NCBI GenBank assembly: GCA_964596345.1
Contig: CAZQSZ010000009.1
Location: 31,193 to 95,192 of the forward strand
Source: CADEDV01 sp964596345
Lineage (GTDB): Bacteria > Bacteroidota > Bacteroidia > Chitinophagales > Chitinophagaceae
Reading direction: 5' to 3'
DNA length: 64,000 nucleotides
The position numbers and the translations under genes were made by a program. Below are positions 61,902 to 64,000 of this stretch, piece by piece. A model generated the notes under the pieces. That model saw nothing but the letters and a program-made list of their open reading frames with translations, was not told where the DNA came from and did no database searches. Position 1 is the stretch's first letter. The number at the start of each line of letters is the position of its first letter.

Positions 61902-62897
61902 ATGCGACACCTTTTTAACTTTATTGTTTTTACCTTTTTAACAAGCCAAACTTTGTTTGGACAAGTACTGGATGTTGCACCAACGGGTAGACAAAATATT
62001 CTTCCTGTAGAAGGTGGTGGCATACGAATGAAGATTGACAGTACGACGCCACTAAATAAGCTAATAGACAGACTAAATGGCGATTGGCATTTCCTAGAAA
62101 CAGGAAAAGGGTATTGGATTGGATATACAGAAGATATGTTCTCAATAGCTTCAAGAGGAAATGAATCAATACAATCATTGACAGATTTCTTTATGACCAC
62201 CCAAAACAAAAAAGGAAAAATTGGTGCTATTTATACTTTACATCTAATCGGCATTGACAGACAAATTGTAGGACGATTCTATGAGAAATTCATAAACCCA
62301 GCAGCAAGAGCAGCTTTATTGAAATTGCTTTATCAGCCCGAGTTTACGTATCCAATAATGGAATTATTGATGAGAGATCCCTGGAAATCTGACGTCTCTT
62401 ATCTCTTTGAAATATTGCAAAGTGATGTAAATGAAGAAGCTTGTTGGCCAATAGTAAACGCCTTAAACAGATACAAAATTGACCTTCCTATCACAAATAA
62501 TTTATCAGACTCTTTAAGGGATTTAAGCATACGACTCAAAGTAGAAAACGAAAATACACTTGAGTATGACTTTGATTTTAGCGGCCAAATAAAGGAAGCA
62601 CTAAAGAAATTTAAACTTCAATATCCCGAAAAAATTAGTGTTGAAGAAAAACTTTTTGATGATGACCTATCCAAATATTACAAAACAAAACTTTCAAGTA
62701 ATTTAAGTATTTCCAATTTTTTGAGCAGTTTAGGAATTGAACGCAATAATCCTTTTGGCTATTCGGAAATTGGCTGTAAGATTCAGTATTTTGTGGACAA
62801 CGGTAAACTTAACTTTTGCACTATTAGTACAGCTCGACAAAGACTCATCAACTGGTGGATGAATTTATCAGTTGGCGAGAAAGCTAAATTCAAATAG
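61902..62897 (+). CDS. Secreted protein of unknown function
   Basis: A 331-residue protein from the ATG at 61902; a longer frame upstream starts inside the boundary palindrome and is rejected. Signal peptide: MRHLFNFIVFTFLTSQTLFG. The mature part is helix-rich with short leucine-rich stretches (FINPAARAALLKLLYQPEFT, SYLFEILQSDVNEEACWPIV) that could form HEAT-like repeats. A second half (EKISVEEKLFDDDLSKYYKT) is charged. No named family is recognised. AT-rich composition and GAC/AAA-rich codon use mark it as part of the cassette-like set. It starts 10 nt after the 5' terminal repeat, and its stop is 2 nt before the 3' one. Confidence 0.7.
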   Translation: MRHLFNFIVFTFLTSQTLFGQVLDVAPTGRQNILPVEGGGIRMKIDSTTPLNKLIDRLNGDWHFLETGKGYWIGYTEDMFSIASRGNESIQSLTDFFMTTQNKKGKIGAIYTLHLIGIDRQIVGRFYEKFINPAARAALLKLLYQPEFTYPIMELLMRDPWKSDVSYLFEILQSDVNEEACWPIVNALNRYKIDLPITNNLSDSLRDLSIRLKVENENTLEYDFDFSGQIKEALKKFKLQYPEKISVEEKLFDDDLSKYYKTKLSSNLSISNFLSSLGIERNNPFGYSEIGCKIQYFVDNGKLNFCTISTARQRLINWWMNLSVGEKAKFK

Positions 62898-62898
62898 A

Positions 62899-63110
62899 TA
62901 TACTGCCGCTAACATTGCATTGGCAATATGGCGGGCGACAAATATATTCTCATCTTTTTGTTCGCTATTCGGCTTCGGTTTCGGCAGACAAATAACGCCA
63001 AGCAAAAGAATGAACAATGAGCTTTTGTATCTTTAATCAGCAGCGGCACCAGGCAGACGGAACACAGAATACCGCCACATCGCCAATGCTTCAACGTTAG
63101 TGGCAAGCAA
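62899..63110. repeat. Cassette-boundary palindrome between two unknown-gene units
   Basis: TATACTGCCGCTAAC (62899-62913) pairs with 61878-61892 at 14 of 15 positions (mismatch at position 11). The arms are CTGCCGCTAACATTGCATTG with GCAATATGGCGG on the left, and CCGCCACATCGCCAATGC with TTCAACGTTAGTGGCAA on the right. Three bases (AAG on the complement) are extra in the right arm. GTTAGTGGCAAGCAA (63096-63110) opens the next unit. This is the clearest of the palindromes. Confidence 0.8.
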
Positions 63111-63161
63111 TGACGACCATCTTGTGGAATTCTCTAAACTCTGTATCTCATTTAAAAACTA

Positions 63162-63926
63162 ATGCCAAGACTTCTACTGCTGACAGGAACTTTATTATCA
63201 ATAATCATATTTTTGAGTTGCAGACAATCGAACAACCAAACTAATATTGACGAAGCTTTGTCAAACACAATTTCAAAATTTCCACAACTTCCAGAAGAAC
63301 AAAGTAGCTTTTATAGACTTGTACGCAGTGTGACACTTGGCGACAATGGCATTGAACTTCAGTTACGTTCAACTCCAGACACTTTAGACGACCCACAAAA
63401 ACTTATTATTGTAATCAATCGGGCTAAACAACTTTATATAATTCCGCTTTTTTCAAACACCTATCACGACTATTGGAACTTTCAATTTGATAGTGTACTT
63501 AGTTCAGTAAAACCGACAAATACGACTTTTGAAAAAGAATTGAAAATCTGTTTGACACAACTCAATCTTTACGACACTTTAGGAACGGCTGGAAAAGTAA
63601 TCAATGAAATGCTTGTTTCATTATTGCAATGTCAGCAAGTGACAGACACCGACAGTATAAATCTTCACTCTGTAGCTTTGACAAACAACTATAATTTGCC
63701 TTTTGAAGACAGCGACAGTTGCTATAAAAGGCTTCAAGAAAATTGGCAAGAAATGAAAAAAGCTTTTCATCCAAAAGATTACATAATTAATTACAATGCT
63801 TATTGGGACAAGAGAAATAACCGAGTATACCAATTTGACTTTAAGAATTTCAGGCGTAAGCAAAAGCTTGAATTCACAATAAAAAACTATCGGTTAGACT
63901 GCGTCTATCAAATGCTTAATCTTTGA
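63162..63926 (+). CDS. Lipoprotein of unknown function
   Basis: A 254-residue protein. MPRLLLLTGTLLSIIIFLSC is a lipoprotein signal with Cys20 as the likely lipid site. The mature part is soluble and Asn/Asp/Lys rich (NNQTNIDEALSNTISKFPQL, DTLDDPQKLIIVINRAKQLY, YNLPFEDSDSCYKRLQENWQ). I recognise no family. Its composition matches the other cassette genes. The ATG lies 52 nt after the 5' terminal repeat, and the stop is 9 nt before the 3' repeat at 63936. The unit is complete in the window. Confidence 0.7.
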   Translation: MPRLLLLTGTLLSIIIFLSCRQSNNQTNIDEALSNTISKFPQLPEEQSSFYRLVRSVTLGDNGIELQLRSTPDTLDDPQKLIIVINRAKQLYIIPLFSNTYHDYWNFQFDSVLSSVKPTNTTFEKELKICLTQLNLYDTLGTAGKVINEMLVSLLQCQQVTDTDSINLHSVALTNNYNLPFEDSDSCYKRLQENWQEMKKAFHPKDYIINYNAYWDKRNNRVYQFDFKNFRRKQKLEFTIKNYRLDCVYQMLNL

Positions 63927-63935
63927 CGACGAATT

Positions 63936-64000
63936 TTGCCTGCCACTAACATGAACTGTGTAAAAAACCAAGCAAAAAGCCAACTTTTTTTAGGGTTTTG
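63936..64000. repeat. 3' terminal repeat and truncated boundary palindrome at the window end
   Basis: TTGCCTGCCACTAAC (63936-63950) pairs with GTTAGTGGCAAGCAA (63096-63110) at 14 of 15 positions, mismatch at position 11. The following ATGAACTGTGTAAAAAACC begins another palindrome whose right arm lies beyond the window, so a further unit or the chromosome may follow. Confidence 0.65.

Noticed and set aside
1..64000. tRNA, rRNA or CRISPR elements
   Set aside because: No T-loop/GTTCGA-type tRNA pattern, rRNA segment or regularly spaced direct repeats were found by reading; a dedicated scan was not possible.

Overview
The window looks like a chromosomal segment of a Bacteroidota bacterium, most likely Chitinophagaceae or a close relative (inference). 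The evidence is type IX secretion cargo with gliding-motility-type C-terminal domains, a PorP/SprF protein, DUF2480 and DUF2007 proteins, an S46 dipeptidyl-peptidase, and TAnnTTTG-like promoter boxes close to start codons. No rRNA, tRNA, CRISPR array, transposase or integrase gene was recognised.

Layout. 1-11.7 kb: envelope and housekeeping genes (NadR-like C-terminus, GT39 glycosyltransferase, MtgA, LysE exporter, GH3-like protein, a GT2 fusion, inositol-monophosphatase family protein, four-helix-bundle protein, ThiL, S41 lipoprotein peptidase, nitrilase-family amidase). 11.7-17.2 kb: an AT-rich insert with an XRE regulator, a fused restriction-modification enzyme whose target-recognition part is cut off by a frameshift, and a secreted alpha/beta hydrolase. 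17.2-21.1 kb: AraC regulator, a secreted HELGH protein and two small secreted proteins of unknown function. 21.1-35.7 kb: a surface-adhesion locus with PorP/SprF, three giant secreted proteins, a LuxR-type response regulator and a propeller-type histidine kinase. 35.7-37.8 kb: a second AT-rich insert with a lipoprotein, an NTF2-like protein and a cupin. 37.8-60.1 kb: RecX, a repeat-rich secreted protein, a trypsin-like protease with zinc ribbon, DnaN, fatty acid hydroxylase, KdsB, rhomboid protease, a possible Kdo-8-oxidase, CorA, a PpiD-like chaperone and a DPP11-like peptidase. 60.1-60.7 kb: a gene-free region with DnaA-box-like sites and an AT-rich tract, a candidate replication origin. Then NadA and a third AT-rich insert with two unknown secreted genes up to the window end.

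The most striking observation is a family of cassette-like units. At least six AT-rich units, all with genes on the + strand, are each bracketed by their own near-perfect 15-bp inverted repeat (GTTRG... at the 5' end, ...CYAAC at the 3' end). All six carry the same single asymmetry at position 11 of the repeat. Between neighbouring units lie 90-210 bp imperfect palindromes with the 5' junction usually reading ACGTT or ACGTGTT. This resembles integron gene cassettes and attC sites, but the core does not fit the classical GTTRRRY consensus, no integrase is present, and the units are scattered over four chromosomal loci.

A second regulatory observation is a shared palindrome, GTAGAAT-n2-ATTCTAC. 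It lies in the divergent promoter region of the giant surface proteins and again just upstream of the LuxR-type response regulator, which suggests that the two-component system controls both the adhesins and itself.
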